From Eretmocerus hayati (taxonomy: Eukaryota; Arthropoda; Insecta; Hymenoptera; Aphelinidae), in NCBI GenBank assembly GCA_029851415.1, contig CM056744.1, forward strand, positions 105,247,338 to 105,311,337: a DNA stretch of 64,000 bases, given 5' to 3'. A program made the translations under genes and the position numbers. This document shows positions 43,133 to 54,598 of this stretch, one piece after another (the stretch's first letter is position 1; the number at the start of each line of letters is the position of its first letter). Below the pieces are notes generated by a model. The model ran no database searches, had not been told where the DNA came from, and saw only the letters and a list, made by a program, of their open reading frames with translations.

Positions 43133-46100
43133 AACCTTGGGAATCACTCGCATCGTTCATTTCATTCAGAGAACCTGCCCACTCAAGGAGGAATGGAGAA
43201 GAGCGGATGATCACCGAGTTGCATTTGTCGACTGCTAGATACTGTACTTGCATTGGAGTAGAATTTTCGATACCCAATTTCGCTCAGCATTCCGTTCTCT
43301 TACTGTCTCATTCTGCTCGTCAGTCCAGGCTTGACGCAGAAATTCAAAAGCATTGGCTGGATTCTCCGTGGAAATCGTCTTCCCGAGGGAGAATCAGAAC
43401 GAGCTCCTAGTCTCGGTTGAACTCTCCGATTGCTCAATACTGTTTCTCCATGTCGGTAAAAGTTCCTCAACTCGACTCGACCAGGGGACCCGCTTTTTCA
43501 GTGTTCCATCCTGCTCTTCAGTATATGCTGAACCTAGGAATCCCCATGCAGTATTCGGATTCTTCGTGAAAGATGTCTCATCAAGTGGGGAATAGGACGC
43601 TTTTACAGAATCAAGTTGCCCTCGTCAATTGCTAAATGATGCCTTTTCGAGATGAATATAGAATTCTCGATCCTGTTCGGCAATCCACTGTCTTACTGTT
43701 CCATTCTTTCGATGAGGCCATGATCAACCTTAGGGATTCCCTCGATCGTTCACTTCATCCGGGTGGATTATCCTTTCAACGAAGAATCGGGACAAGCGGT
43801 CGATTGCCGGGTTGCACTTCTCGAATTCTCGATGCTGTCTCTGCATGGGAGAAACATTTCTACCTCTCGACGTTGCTTAGCAAGCGACTTTTTCAGTCGT
43901 CAATTTTTCTCTCGAGGCCACGCTCAACTGAGGAATCGACCTGCATTGTTCGAATTCTTCGAAAGGGATTGCCACTCATGGAAGAGTACGCCGTGATAGT
44001 ACCCAGTTGAAATCGTCGATTGCTGAATATCGTCTCTTCACAGAGGAGAATGGTTCTTGACTCGATCTACTCAGCTTGCGTCCCTTTTCAATGTTTCATT
44101 CGGTTTTTCTGTCTGCTCAACCAAGAATTCCACTTGGAACGTTCTGATTCTCCGGGGAAGATATACACTTGAGGGAATACTGGGCCGGGCTGAAAGTGCC
44201 TGGGTTGCACTCGTCCATTGCTCGATACTTCCTCTCCGGGAAAAATTTCTACCACCCGATTTCTAATGGCACTATACTCTCTTACTGTTCCGTTCACTTG
44301 CTCAGGCAATGTTCTTCCTCAGAAATTCATTGCATCGTTCATTTCATCCGAAAAATTGTTCACCCAAGGAGGAGTCGGAGAGGACGGATGATCACGGGTT
44401 GCAGTTATCAATTCCTCAGTACTGTCTTTGCATGGGTGAAATCTACTATCACTAAGTTTTGCTCTGCATTCCGCTCTCCTACTGTCCCATTCTGCTCGTC
44501 GGTCCAAGTTTGATGCAGAAGTTAACATGCATTGTCTAGATTCCCCGAGAAAGTCGTCTTCCCGAGGGAGGATCAGGACTAGCTCACAGACTCGGTTGAA
44601 ATCCTCGGTCACTCAATACTATCTCTTCATGAGGGGGGATGTTTCGCGACTCGATTTACCCGGAAATCCGCTCTCTCACTATTCCATTTGCTTTTTGCTT
44701 CGTGCTCAACCTGAAAATCTACATAGACTGTTCGGATTCTTCGAGGAAGATGGTCACTCCAGGGAGAGTTAGGGCGCTTTCAAGAAACCTAAGTTGCACT
44801 CGTTCATCGCCCAATGATGCTTTTCCTAGAGAGAGTTCAACTACTCCATTTCCCCGGCAATTCACTCTTTCACTGTTCCACTCCCTTGCTTGGGCCATAT
44901 TTATCCTCAGGAATAGCTTGCATCAATCATCTCATCCAGACAAACTGTCCACTCGAGAAGGATCCGAGACGAGCGTTCAATTACGAGGTTTTATTCGTAG
45001 AATTCTCAATGCTGTCCCTGCATAGGCGAGAAGTTTTTACTGCTCAACATTGCCCGAGATCTGCTCTTTCACGTTTTGGTTCTGCTCTTCGGACGACGCT
45101 CACGCGAGGAATCGATATGCGTCGTTCGAATCCGCTGAGGAAGTTGTCCACTCAAACGAGAATTAGGACGTCCTGATTGTACCTGGTTGGAATGATCGGT
45201 TGCTTAATATTGTCTCTCCACGAAAGAGTATGTTCCGCGACTTAATCTATTCAGCATGCGTTCCTTTTACTATTTCATCCTGTTCGCATGTCTATGCTGA
45301 ACCAAGAATTCCATATGCAACGTTCTGATTTCCCGAAGGAGATATACATCCGGGGATAATCTGGCCAAGCTGATAGTGCCTGATTCGCACTCATCCATCG
45401 CACAATACTGGCTCTCCGAGAGAGAGTTATTCTACTCGATTTTGCCCGGCGATCCGCTCTCTTACTCTTCCGTTATGTTGCTTAGGCCATGTTTAACCTT
45501 GGGAATTACTCGCATCGTTCATTTCATTCAGAGAACCTGCCCACTCAGGAAGGAATGGAGAAGAGCGGATGATCACCGAGTTGCACGTGTCGATTGCTAG
45601 ATACTGTACTTGCATTGGAGTAGAATTTTCGATACTCAATTCCGCTCAGCATTCCGTTCTCCTACTGTCTCATTCTGCTCGTCAGTCCAGGCTTGACGCA
45701 GAAATTCAACCGCATTGGCTGGATTCTCCGAGGAAATCGTCTTCCCGAGGGAGAATCAGAACGAGCTTCTAGTTTCGGTTGAACTCTCCGATTGCTCAAT
45801 ACTGTTTCTCCATGTCGGTCAAAGTTCCTCAATTCGACTCGACCAGGGGACCCGCTTTTTCAGTGTTCCATCTTGCTCTTCAGTATATGCTGAACCTAGA
45901 AATCCACATGCAGTAATCGGATTCTTCGTGGAAGTTGTCTCATCATGTGGGGAATAGGACGCTTTTACAGAATTAAGTTGCCCTCGTCATTACTCAATGA
46001 TGCCTTTTCGAGATGAATATAGAATACTCGATCCTGTTCGGCAATCCACTGTCTTACTGTTCCATTCTCGCGATGAGGACATGATCAACCTCAGGGATTA

Positions 46101-47450
46101 CCTCGATCGTTCACTTCATCCAGGTGAATTATCCTTTCAACGAAGAATCTGGACAAGCGGTCGATTGCCGGGTTGCACTTCTCGAATTCTCGATCCTGTC
46201 TCTGCATGGGAGGAACCTTTCTACCTCTCGACGTTGCTCAGCAAGCGACTATTTCAGTAGTCAATCCCTCTCTCGAGGCCACGCTCAACTGAGGAATCGA
46301 CCTGCATTGTTCGAATTCTTCGAGAGGGATTGCCACTCATGGGAGAGTACGCCGTGATAGTACCCAATTGAAATCGTCGATTGCTGAATATCGTCTCTTC
46401 ATAGAGAAGAATGGTTCTTGACTCGATTTACTCAGCTTGCGTCCCTTTCCATCCGGTTCTTCTGTCTGCTCAACCAAGGATTCCACTTGGAACGTTCTGA
46501 TTCTCCGGGGAAGATATACACTTGAGGGAATACTGGGCTGGGCTGAAAGTGCCTGGGTTACACTCGTCCATTGCTCGATACTTCCTCTCCGGGAAAAATT
46601 TCTACCACCCGATTTCTAACGGCACTATACTCTCTTACTGTTCCGTTCACTTGCTCAGGCAATGTTCTTCATCAGAAATTCATTGCATCGTTCATTCCAT
46701 CCGAAGAGTTGTTCACCCAAGGAGGAGTCGGAGAAGACGGATGATGACGGGTTGCAGTTATCAATTCCTAAATACTGTCTTTGCATGGGTGAAAATTACT
46801 ATCACTAAGTTTTGTTTTCATTCTGCTCTCCTACTGTCCCATTCTGCTCGTCGGTCCAAGTTTGATGCAGAAGTTAACATGCATTGTCTAGATTCCCCGA
46901 GAAAGTCGTCTTCCCGAGGGAGGATCAGGACTAGCTCACAGACTCGGTTGAAATCCTCGGTCGCTCAATACTATCTCTTCATGAGGGGGGATGTTTCGCG
47001 ACTCGATTTACCCGGAAATCCGCTCTTTTACTATTCCATTTGCTTTTTGATTCGTGCTCAACCTGAGAATCTACATAGACTGTTCGGATTCTTCGAGGAA
47101 GATGGTCACTCCAGGGAGACTTAGGACGCTTTCAAGAAACCTAAGTTGCACTCGTCCATCGCCCAATGATGCTTTTCCTAGAGAAAGTTCAACTACTCCC
47201 TTTTCTCCGGCAATTCACTCTTTCACTGTTCCACTCCCTTGCTTGGGCCATATTTATCCTCAAGAATAGCTTGCATCAATCATCTCATCCAGACAAACTG
47301 TCCACTCGAGAAGGATCCGAGACGAGCGTTCAATTACGAGGTTGTATTCGTAGAATTCCAATGCTGTCCCTGCATAGGCGAGAAGTTTTTACTGCTCAAC
47401 ATTGCTCGGAATCTGCTCTTTCACGTTTCGGTTCTGCTCTTCGGACGATA
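43133..47450 (+). repeat. Satellite with 12-mer higher-order unit (2.36 kb)
   Basis: A ~197-bp monomer with the core TTACTGTTCCATTCTGCTC and a GGGTTGCACTCGTCRATTGC-like phase marker recurs about every 195-200 bp (markers near 43224, 43415, 43615, 43812, 44003, 44203, 44396, 44590, 44790, 44986, 45180, 45380). Monomers differ clearly from each other, but monomer n closely matches monomer n+12: the block at 43133 reappears at 45495 (offset 2362) with only scattered changes. The second higher-order copy stops at about 47450 after roughly 10 monomers. The many 60-200-codon frames are repeat by-products shared between the two copies. Confidence 0.9.
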
Positions 47451-47698
47451 GGCCAGTAATTCTAGCTCAGAATCGATCCGTTTTCGACATGACTGCTAAA
47501 GGATGGTTTTATTTTTTCTTGGGTGCGGAACACCCTAGTGAACAACCCCCCATAAAATGGAACAACTCCAGGGGTGTGGAAAAAATTACAATAACAAAAT
47601 AGTGAAAAATTTTGTATTCTTTTCCATTATTTTGCATCCCGGGGAGTGGTTATAATATTTGGATTGTTCCTTATGATACCATATTGTAGGCAATGAAA
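47451..47698. other. Spacer at the satellite edge
   Basis: The satellite ends abruptly in CTCTTCGGACG; unassigned AT-rich sequence follows. Confidence 0.4.
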
Positions 47699-48791
47699 GC
47701 TATAGCCGTTAGTATATAAGACCACATTATCCGCCCTGTAAAGGGTCGCCATGTTGGCCGCCATATGCAGGATTTTTAAACTGTGGCGCGTCATACTTGA
47801 GCGGTATACCTCAGCGTATTACCAGATTATCATGAAATTAAGGACGTATAACATATTTTCCTCTCATCTTGGTACGGTGAAAATGAGTGTAATTGGTGGT
47901 AATTCAAAAAAATGAACATTAATTAATGGAGAGCAACAAATTTGCATAACGAATCTCAATATGCTTTGTATTCATGAACAGTGGGTAGTAGTGGGTAGTA
48001 GTAGTGAGTTTCTCAATTTTTTAAAGGAGGATTGTGCTCATTCTAGTCTTCCATCAGTCGCCTTGGTACTTCCTATGAGAATTTTCAAAATTCTACAAAA
48101 TTCAACTACAACTGCTTCACTCCTGTTAGTTTGTTGGATGTGAATATCCAGAACCCAATAAAGGCCCAGAAGTGGAGCAGTTGTAGTTGATTTTTGTGAA
48201 ACTTTGAAAATACTCATGGAAAATATCAAGGAAATGGATGGAAGACTAGAATAAGCACAATCCTCCTTTAAAAAATTGAGAAACCCCCTGTTAATGAATA
48301 CAAAGCATATTGAGATTTGTTATGCAAATTTGTTGCTCTCCATTAATTAATGTTCATTTTTTTGAATTGCCACCAATTACACTCATTTTTACCGTACCAA
48401 GATGAGAGGAAAATATGTTATACGTCCTTAATTTCATGATAATCTGGTAATACGCTGAGGTATACCGCTCAAGTATGACGCGCCACAGTTTATAAAATCC
48501 TGCATATGGCGGTCAAAATGGCGACCCTTTACAGCGCGGACAGCGCGGATAGGCGTTTTGATGCTCATTCGTTGATCTAATCATGACGAGCAGAATATTT
48601 TTGCCGCTCGCAGACGAGCGAGCGGACGCAGTTGACAAAGTTTTTTGAGCAAAGCTGGAGAAGAATCCAAAGTTTGCAAACAGCGTCCGCTTGCTCGTCT
48701 GCGAGCGGCAAAAATATTCTGCTCGTCATGATTAGATCAACGAATGAGCATCAAAACGCCTATATGTGGCCTATATACTAACGGCTATAGC
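47699..48791. mobile_element. 1.1-kb foldback, GCTATAGCCGTTAG ends
   Basis: Ends GCTATAGCCGTTAGTATATA and complement; the arms are highly similar over about 430 bp (CTTGAGCGGTATACCTCAGC and CTCCATTAATTAATGTTCAT regions on both sides). The right arm is interrupted by a 209-bp element. No transposase. Confidence 0.85.
48552..48760. mobile_element. Nested 209-bp TA-flanked foldback
   Basis: Ends GGCGTTTTGATGCTCATTCG and complement with TA on both sides (48550-48551, 48761-48762). Near-perfect arms include GCCGCTCGCAGACGAGC. The left arm of the host foldback (about 47724-47740) preserves the uninterrupted site. Confidence 0.9.
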
Positions 48792-48837
48792 GATCCGCAT
48801 CTCAAGAGAGCCTTTTACCGACAGTACTCTAACCTTC

Positions 48838-49336
48838 CTCGCTGGCCACGACGGTAAGTTGTTGGACTTCGAATCGGACACATCCGACAGTGGATGGGTT
48901 CGAATCCCGGTGTCGGCAAAGTTCGTCACCACCGAAACATTCTCGTGACTTTTTTTTCTATGGTCGACTGTTATTGATAATTTTTTTGTCCATGCACTGG
49001 ATCTTTCAGTTGCGTTTTAGGAAAAAATCTGGCAAAACGTGACAAAGATCTTGACAAAGTCACATGACATGCCTCGCTTTACGTAAGAATCCAGAAAATC
49101 GTGACAAATAATTATGACAAAGTCCCGTAACATGCGCGGGAAATTCGGGAAATCATGACGAAAATTCGTGACGTAAAACTATGGCACATATGACATATGA
49201 TCATGACACGTTTCCATGACATGAAGTTGATCATGGACTTATGTCATGAATGTCCAAGATCGTGATGTGGTTTTTCGAAAAAACGTGATATCATGTTTTT
49301 ATGTCATGTACATGACATAATTTTTTTCAATAGGGT
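48838..49336 (+). mobile_element. SINE-like repeat, CATGACA body (copy 3)
   Basis: tRNA-like head (GCTGGCCACGACGGTAAG A-box region; GGGTTCGAATCCCGG B box at about 48896), then CGACTGTTATTGATAA, multiple GTGACAAA and CATGACATG words, and the tail ATTTTTTTCAATAGGGT. It aligns end to end with 61369-61881. Confidence 0.75.
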
Positions 49337-49800
49337 GTGCCTATGCTTATACACGGGAGGGGAAAAAGCGAAAAAGGGAAAAAGAGAAAGTAAGCACTTT
49401 CTGTCGAGGCCCTTGGGGCGAATTTTTTCAGATTTTTCCTCGGACTTTTTTTCCCCCAGTTTCCACTAGGTGGTCTGGGCACCGACTCCGTACAGCAAAA
49501 CCACGATCCTAAAAGTAAGGTCTGCCGACTCAGTGGCGGACACGGGCATAAAAGATAGGTCTGCTTACTCCAAGCCGCGCACCCATACCTCCGGTGAGGA
49601 GTGATTTCCCCTACTCTGCCGCCCAGAAACCAATATGGCCGGCCCATTAGGTAAGCGCGCGGGCGCCAGCCGTCTGCTTTGGGAATGTAGCTGATTAGAC
49701 AGTCCGCAGTCATCTGGAAAACCCAGCTCAAAAAATGCTGCATTGTCAAGGATGATTCAGCTAAAGTCTAGATCATCCGATATCTTGTACATTAGCCTGA
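49337..49800. repeat. Unclassified repeat-like sequence
   Basis: It has a 140-codon minus frame but no domain. The stretch CCACGATCCTAAAAGTAAGG with TCTGCCGACTC (about 49501-49535) recurs inverted and diverged near 61890 (CAGCAGACCTTTCTTTTAGG), each time beside a CATGACA-body SINE tail, so it may be part of a larger element containing that tail. Confidence 0.4.
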
Positions 49801-49888
49801 GAATAAATCTCGTTCTTGAACTCAAATCCCAAGCCCCCTTTGGGGGCTCGCGGTTTATTTAGGGCTTTTGAAACTATCGAGGCGAGAA

Positions 49889-49960
49889 GTGGCCGTAGCC
49901 AATCGGATAGCGTGCTTGCATTCTCTTTTTGCCGGTCTGGGTTCGAGTCACGGTCGGGCA
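49889..49960 (+). repeat. tRNA-like SINE head
   Basis: A box GTAGCCAATCGG and B box GGGTTCGAGTC, closing with CGGTCGGGCA, then T-rich sequence similar to the start of the SINE body at 48838. No CATGACA body follows, so it is a truncated or related family member. Confidence 0.5.
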
Positions 49961-49964
49961 GGTT

Positions 49965-50355
49965 TCTTTCATTTTTTTCTCTATTGATCATGCTGATATT
50001 CTTTTTTTTTCGAATCATCCTGCAATGAAAATTTTTGAACGGCAAGACAAAGCCCGTGCCCTACTTTTTTTCGTATCAGCATTGCTCGTTATGTTCAAAA
50101 TGCACTTAAGCGGTGCTTGCTTATGTAATGGAATTGAATAAGGATTCTTCCATGATTGATCTGTGCATGATTAATATTGCACTTTGTTGCAGAAAAGTTT
50201 GCTATAAGGCATTGAATCGTTTTTTTTTACCTAATCCAGGAGTGGACTGCTGTGTAATCAAATCCGAGTGCTTATTAGTTATAGTTTTTTGTACATCCTT
50301 CTGTGTATCCACTCCCATGAAAACCTAAACGTCAGATATCACTATACTCGTAACA
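49965..50355. other. AT-rich spacer
   Basis: Nothing recognised between the two tRNA-like heads. Confidence 0.4.
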
Positions 50356-50361
50356 CGTCGC

Positions 50362-50431
50362 GTTGGCCGCGCGGCGTGAGTGTCGGACTTCTAATCAAAG
50401 GATCTTGGGTTCGTGCCTCGGTGTCGGCCAA
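50362..50431 (+). repeat. tRNA-like SINE head
   Basis: GTTGGCCGCGCGGCGTGAG, then GTCGGACTTCTAATC and the B-box-like TGGGTTCGTGCC, closing GTGTCGGCCAA. It resembles the heads at 48838 and 61369 (TGTCGGACT...GATCTTGGGTTC). Confidence 0.55.
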
Positions 50432-50564
50432 ATCATCGAAACCAAGGAATATGCTCCAAATGTTTCTTTTTTCCTTTTTTCCGTCTATGCATTGGCGTAG
50501 AAAAGTCGAGAACAGTAGATGATGAGGCTGAGTCGATTCCATTAATTCTCCAAAAGTTGACTCT

Positions 50565-50670
50565 AATAATAGACTCTAATATTTGACTCGAATAAATGCA
50601 CCAAATTCTGAGTCTAATATTCGACTCGAATATTAGAGTCTACTATTCGAGTCAAATATTTTCACCAGGG
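50565..50670. repeat. Short palindromic repeat of GACTCTAATATTCG units
   Basis: TTGACTCTAATA, AGACTCTAATATTTGACTCG and their complements (CGAATATTAGAGTCTA, TATTCGAGTCAA) alternate within ~105 bp; it lies at the edge of the reverse satellite. Confidence 0.6.
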
Positions 50671-51312
50671 TAGGAACTTTTCGCTCATGGAAAGACAGTA
50701 TTGAGATATCGATAGAGCAACCGGATAATCATCCTTTCGTCCCGATTCCTCCTTGAGTGGTCAGTCTTCTCGGACTGAATGAGCCATGCAAGTGATTTCC
50801 AAGGTGGAACATACATAGTCTAAGCAGTTGAGTGGAACAATAAGAGAGCGAATTGGCGAAGAAAGTCGAGTCCCACGAATTCTTCTCGGAGAGGCATTAT
50901 CGAGCAAGAGATGAATGCAACTCAGGCACTATTGCCTCGTCCCAATTATTCCCCAAAAAGACAACTTCGTCGGAGGATTGGAACAATGTATGTAATTCTT
51001 TGGGTTCAGTATGGACTGAAGAGCAGAGTGGGAAACTAAAAGAGCGGATTGCCAAGACAATCGAGTCATCAGAATTTTCCTTTTAAGGAGACAGTATGGA
51101 GCAATCGACGATTTCAACCTGGCGATGTAAACACGTTTTAATTCTACCTCGAGTGGACATGTTCTTCGGGGAATTCGACTAATGCATAAGGATTCCCACG
51201 ATGAGCATGGCCTGAGGAGTAGTATAGAACAGTAGAAAAGCGGAATGCGGAGCAAAATCGAGTAGTGGGAATTCTCCTCGAATGCAAAGATAGTATTGAG
51301 GAATCAACAATA

Positions 51313-52222
51313 GGGTGGACCGAAAAAACATTTTTCCCGAAAATTGCTTTGCATTAGTCGGGATTCACTGTCTCAAGGTGAGAAAGTATGAAAATAATTT
51401 TGCTGCATGCTCAAAGACGAGTTTTTCAGGTGGAGCAGGAGCCTTGGAGTTTTGATAGAAAATGCGTGGAAAACGGTATCTAAGAGTTCTCTCGGTCTGT
51501 CCGAATCAGTGTTTTCGTGGGTATAACGTTATGAATGGTGCGCGGGCAGTCCTTTTCTCCTTCACTTTTTTCGAGGCATTTCGACTCATTGATGATGATA
51601 ACGGTGGTTCCAAGTAGCCATGATGCATCGGACTTGAGATGTAAACTAGTGGAAAATGCGGAATTTCATGAAAAATGATGATAAATGGCTAATACGGAGA
51701 ACTCAAGCCCAGTTTCTGACGCATCCTCGCTCCCTTCAATCACTGTAATCGTGTTTTCATTACTCTAACCTAAAAATGCCGCGTTTAAATAGGATTTTAG
51801 GGTTCTCGTAATGGAAAAATATATCCGCACCTCGCTTGCAAGCCCATTTTGGGCACTGGAGGACATGTCTGTCTCGCTTCGCTCGATAGACAAACTGTCC
51901 TAGTGCCCAAAATCGGCTACCGCGCTCAGTACGGTAATATACTATTAGGAGGCTGTAGGAGAACCTTTAAAAAATTAGATGGGAGTGCCCGCGCACCATT
52001 TATAACGTTATGTTCATGGAAATACTAACTTGGAGAGAATGAGGGATGTCTTTCTTAGCGTTTCCCATGCATTTTCTATCCAAACTTCAAGGCTCTTGCT
52101 CCACCTGAAAAACTCGAGTTTGAGCGCGCATCGAAATTTTTTTTCATACTTTCTCCTCCAAAAACAGTGAATCCCGACTAAAGCTGAGCAATTTTTGGGA
52201 TAGAAGTTTTTTGGCACACCCT
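51313..52222. mobile_element. 0.9-kb foldback inserted in satellite
   Basis: The left end GGGTGGACCGAAAAAACA pairs with the right end (GGGTGTGCCAAAAAACTT on the minus strand). The arms share TAGTCGGGATTCACTGT, CAGGTGGAGCAGGAGC-like and GGTGCGCGGGCA blocks. A smaller palindrome (GCCCATTTTGGGCACT...AGTGCCCAAAATCGG) lies near 51850-51920. The satellite resumes on both sides. The ends match the element at 19729. Confidence 0.85.
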
Positions 52223-54391
52223 GATCAACGAGGACAGCCTGGTAATCATTCGCTCGCCCCGATTCCTCCTTGAGTAGACATTCTTCCCGGATGGGAGGGA
52301 AAATCCAAGTGATTCCCAAGGATGAACAGGGCCTAAGCAAGGAAGTGGAACAGGGAGAGAGGACTGGCGAAGAAAATGGAGTAATACAAATTTTCCCCTG
52401 AGAGACATTGTTGAGTAATAGACGAGCGCAATGCAGGCACTATGAGCTGGTCCCAATTTCACCTAGAGTGGACATGTCCCTCGGAGAATACGAACGATGT
52501 ACGAGATTTTTCAGGTTCAGCGTGGCCTGATGAGCAGAATGGCACAGTGAAAGAGCGGGATGCTAAGCCAAATCGAGTAGTGAGGATTTTTCTCCCATGT
52601 AAATACAGTATTGCGAAATTGAGAAGAGCAACCCGGTCATCATCCGCTCGTCCCGAATCCTTCTTGTGTTATTTTTCCCGAATAAAATGAACGAGGCAAG
52701 TGATTCCCGAAATTGAACATGACCTAAGCAGGAGAAAGGGACAGTATCAGAGCGGTTCACCGCAGAAAATCGGGTACGAAATATTCTACTCGGAGAAACA
52801 TTATTGAACAATCGACGAGTGCGACTGATGAGGCACCATAAGCTTGTCCCGATTCTTCCCCATATGGACAGCTCTCTCGGAGAATCCGATTGATGAATGT
52901 AATTCATCAGGCCCAGCATGGACTGAGAAGCAGGATGGGACAGTAAAAGAGTGTATTGCCGAAAAAATCGAGTCGTAGGACTTTTCTCTCATGGAGAACC
53001 AGTATTGGGCAATCAACCATTCCAACCGAAAATTGTAGTCTCGTCCTAACTCGCCCTTGACGGGACTTCTACCTCGGAGAATCCGACCTACGTATGTAGT
53101 TTTTCATAATCTGTATGACTTGAGGAGCACGACAGGACGGTAAGAGAGCGGATTGAGGTAGAAAATTAAGTCTCACATATTTTCCTCGGAGAGTCATCAT
53201 TAAGTAATGGACGAGGGGAACTCAGGCACCATGAGCTCTTCCCAATTTTTCCCCAAGTGATTCACTTCCTTGGAGAATTCATACGATGCATGTGACTCCC
53301 CAGGTTCAGCAAGGGCTGAGAAGTAGAATGGAACACTCGAAGAGCGGATTGCCGACAAAATCGAATCGTTGGAATTTTCCTCTCATGGAGGGACAGCATG
53401 GAGCGATCGACGATTTCAACCGGATGATGTACGCACGTCCTGAGTCTTCCGCGAAATGGTATCATTCTCGGGGTATCCGTCCAAAGCATGTGAATTTCTA
53501 GATTGATTATCGTTTGACGAGCAGAATAGAACAGTAGAAACGCGGAATGCCAGGCACAATCGAGTAGTGGCAATTTCCCTCCAATTCGAAGACAGTAGTG
53601 AAAGATCAACAAGTGCAACGCAGTAATCATTGGTCTGACCGGGTTCCTTCATGAGTGGACATTCCCCCCGGATGTTATGAATGATGCAATTGATTTCCAA
53701 GTCTGAATATAGCCTTAGCAGGAGTTCAGATTAGTGAGAGAATGAATTTCCGAGGTGAAATGGGGGGAACGAATTTTACTCGGGGGAACATCATAGAGCA
53801 GTAGATGAGTGCAATGTAGGCACTATGAGGCCGTCTCGGATATCTCTCAAGTAAATAGCTTTCTCGGGGAATCCGAAGAATGCATATGAAATTCGACGTT
53901 CTACTTGCGATCAGGAACAGAATGGAACAGTAAAAGAGCGGAATGCTGAGCTACATCGAGTACTAGAAATTTCTCTCCTACGGCAAGACAGTATTGCGTA
54001 ACCAACAGGTGCAACCCGGTAATCACCCACTCCTCCTGATTTCTCGTCGAGTGGACATTTCCCTGGATGGACTGAGTGATGCGAGTGTTCCCGTAGTTTG
54101 GTCATGGCCTGAGCAGGAGAATGGAACAGTAAGAGAGCGGATTGCCGAGGAGTATCGAGTAGCGCGAGATTAGCTTGGTGAGCCACTATTCAGTAAGTGG
54201 ACAACCGCATCTCGGCCACTATGAATTTCCCGAGATTCCCTCAAGTGGACACCCCCCCCCCCGGATAATCCGAACGATGTATGTGATATTTCAGGCTCAG
54301 CATGGAATGAAGAGCAGGATGGAATAGTGGAAAAGCGGGTTCCCGAGTCAATCGAGTCCAGAAACATTTTCCCTTATGGAGAGACAGAATA

Positions 54392-54598
54392 AGGTTCTAG
54401 CGAAAAACGTCCGCTAAGGGCGCAGAAGCGTGATACATGAAATACCACTGTCCGTGTGCGTCGGTGATACCTCCCGCATACTCTCTCACCCCGACTCACA
54501 CCTGCCCACACTGACGTAAATGGACGGGCAAAATCCATGTGTTGAGGAGCTTATTGGCATCACCGCTGCCCCGGTGGACGTTTCCCTGCTATAGCCTC
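54392..54598. mobile_element. 207-bp insertion in satellite
   Basis: The satellite phrase GAGACAGTATTGAG is broken at GAGACAGAAT / CATTGAG. The inserted piece has imperfect inverted ends (AGGTTCTAGCGAAAAACGTC against AGGCTATAGCAGGGAAACGT on the minus strand). No coding signal. Confidence 0.65.

Noticed and set aside
43025..47602. Many plus-strand open frames of 60-200 codons, some repeated in pairs 2.36 kb apart with similar proteins
   Set aside because: They lie wholly in the satellite; pairs reflect higher-order copies. No ATG context, domain or splice logic is shared with real genes.
49327..49749. 140-codon minus frame with aromatic and Cys-rich sequence
   Set aside because: No recognised domain; part of it recurs, diverged, next to another SINE tail at 61.9 kb, so it is probably repeat sequence.
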